DNA from: Tetrahymena thermophila SB210
Lineage: Eukaryota > Ciliophora > Oligohymenophorea > Hymenostomatida > Tetrahymenidae
Direction: 5' to 3'
Assembly (NCBI RefSeq): GCF_000189635.1
Contig: NW_002476438.1
Location: forward strand, 519,022 to 583,021
Length of the DNA: 64,000 nucleotides
Below the pieces are notes generated by a model. That model was not told where the DNA came from. It did not search any database and saw only the letters and a program-made list of their open reading frames with translations. Positions 62,408-64,000 of this stretch are shown one piece after another. Numbering within the stretch: position 1 is the first letter of the stretch; each line of letters starts with the position of its first letter. A program made the translations under genes and the position numbers.

Positions 62408-64000
62408 TCAAGAAAACTTGGCTTTGTATGCTGCAATTAATTCGTTGCTACGACCATCTTGCTTTCCAATATCTTTTAAAAGTGATTCGACAAACAGATT
62501 TGTTAATTTTTTGGAGCTTTAGGCTGAATTTATATCTAGATATTCACTAATTCCGCTAGTTAATTTTGCAATATCTTCGTATGTACTTTTTGCTCCTGGA
62601 TGGAGATAAAATGTATTCGCAGGAATCTTTTTACTGCTAAGTTTTTAACACTCTGGAACATAATAAGTTAATCCTTTTAGTGGAGTACTATCCCAATAAG
62701 TTTATCCAAATGAATTTCTATGAGCTTAAGCTTCATTCTATAGATGTGCAGGTTAATCCCCTAAAACTATTACTTGGCTTATTGGGTCTTCATCATTTTA
62801 TTTGTTAGCCCACCATAATCCTACTTCTACAGATTCTCCTGGTCCTGTACCGCCAGAGGCTGTTATTGTTTATAGGAAAGACCTTAATTTGTCTGGATTA
62901 TTTTCCCAAGTTGAAGTTTAGAATATCTATTACCATCTGCTAGTATAACTTCTAAAACAGCTTATCATGATTAAAAAACATTATGGATCATATCCTTTTT
63001 CCTTTAAGATCTCCCTAGTTTATTCAAAAGTTGTCTAAATAGTATTTTTAGTTTAAGTGATGAGACTACCCATTGATCCAGTAATATCCATAGCAATTAG
63101 AGTTTTAAAAGTTTTTTCTTTTGGTCCTTAATTCAATTACAATAAGTATTTTTTAACTTCTTATAGATTACGATCTTTTAAAAAGTTTAAGAAGTTTTCT
63201 GATTATTTATGACTAGTAATAGAGGTCTTTTGATTATATTCTATATTACTTTTAAAGTCATTTTCGAAATTAACCTGACGATTTCTATCAAGGACTTCAT
63301 ATATTTCATCAAGTTTCTCAGTTTTCTTTTAGTCTTCTTCTGTTTTAAGGAAAGCCTAAAGAGTGTCTTGTTGAAGAACCATGCTGTAAGACCCTTCTTC
63401 ACCTTATCTTGCTGTCCTTCCTTTTGTCTAGGTCTCTTCAGACTTATCCTCAGAAAAGAAAGTCTGAATAACATGAATTCCATAATTTTAAAATATAATT
63501 GTATCATTAACTTAGAAATCTATGCCCCTACCAAATATTTTAGTAAGTAAAGTAATTGCACCAGAGTATGTTGCGTCTTTTATAATTTTCTTTCTTTCTT
63601 CAATTGAGTTTTCTTCTGTCATAATTTAAGTCTAGGAATTTTATTTTAATGTTTTGAACTGTTAACTATTGTAGTAGTCAAGCAAGATGTCTTTGGTATT
63701 AAAGAAAACTAGTACTGCTCTTTTTTAATCAGTTTTTCCAACTATATTCCTATTTATTTCATTTGTTATAGTATTGTAATACTCTTATTACAAAACTACT
63801 TTCACATCTTTTTGGGGGTTAAATTAAAACTTACTCTTTCCATATACTGATGGTATGAAAGTGTATTATTTCATATTATATGTGTTTTATATTAATTCGA
63901 GCTGGCTTTAACTTAAAGTTTCTAAAGTTCCAGTGACACCATTAATTATAAAAAAACTTTTTAGGTAGCTCTGAATAGCTAAAACTTCCACTGTTAATTT
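62408..64000 (-). CDS. Second SecA-like / vWA fusion gene (3' part only)
   Basis: C-terminal part of a close tandem paralogue of the gene at 52407-60062, in the same orientation and running off the right edge; TGA at 62410-62408. The visible part covers motor domain 2 and the vWA domain. SecA-type motif V (G-R-G-I-D-F, near 63525) and motif VI (K-G-R-T-A-R-Q-G-E-E-G-S, near 63390-63430) are clear. The vWA metal site reads D-I-T-G-S-M-G near 63070-63095, followed by T-A-S-G-G-T and V-I-V-L-G-D-Q loops. The frame is intact throughout. Its upstream part, with any G domain, lies outside the window. It supplies the sequence equivalent to the gap in the first copy. Confidence 0.87.

Noticed and set aside
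63209-63550. Plus-strand open frame of 113 codons
   Set aside because: It lies antisense to SecA motifs V-VI of the second fusion gene, which are strongly conserved.
1-64000. tRNA genes, telomeric CCCCAA repeats, transposons or CRISPR arrays
   Set aside because: I looked for T-loop-like words, telomeric runs, transposase motifs and regular spacer arrays and found none that hold up.

Overview
The window looks like macronuclear DNA of an oligohymenophorean ciliate, most likely Tetrahymena or a close relative. Protein-like reading frames run on only if TAA and TAG are read as glutamine and TGA is the sole stop. Intergenic DNA and introns are extremely AT-rich, introns are mostly 46-150 nt with GT..AG ends, and the four 5S rRNA genes match the Tetrahymena 5S sequence as I remember it. 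Standard-code frames break these genes into pieces, so the coordinates here come from ciliate-code reading plus manual splicing. For each complete spliced model the exon lengths sum to a multiple of three.

Region 1 (1-31613, + strand) is a tandem array of one family: six-transmembrane K+ channels of the CNG/HCN/EAG superfamily with a TVGYGD filter and a cNMP-binding-like domain. It holds the 3' end of one gene, six complete genes (about 1200-1370 aa) and one decayed fragment. Every complete copy carries a perfect CX2CX4HX4C zinc knuckle after the cNMP-binding-like domain and a strongly conserved box near the C-terminus. The second and third complete genes are near-identical. A broken copy of the first gene's tail lies between them, which records how the duplication happened.

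Region 2 (31614-43154) holds unrelated single genes: a type I membrane protein with furin-like cysteine repeats (- strand), a 968-aa vWA-domain protein with codon use typical of high expression (+), and a B-box-like zinc/coiled-coil protein (- strand, one intron). Long AT-rich spacers separate them.

Region 3 (44496-51355) has four tandem 5S rRNA genes, each followed by a T-run terminator, then a 10-exon radial spoke head protein of the RSP4/6 family (-, ciliary axoneme) and a DMT/EamA-type membrane transporter (+).

Region 4 (52407-64000, - strand) carries two head-to-tail copies of a giant gene. One is complete except for a 100-N assembly gap; the other runs off the window. The protein joins a P-loop GTPase-like domain, a very long helical region, a SecA-like DEAD motor and a C-terminal vWA domain. 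Four copies of a ~145-bp tandem repeat sit directly upstream of the first copy, followed by a degenerate ~320-360-bp repeat. This SecA-like fusion and the zinc-knuckle channels are the most unusual content. I saw no tRNA, transposon, CRISPR array or telomeric repeat.
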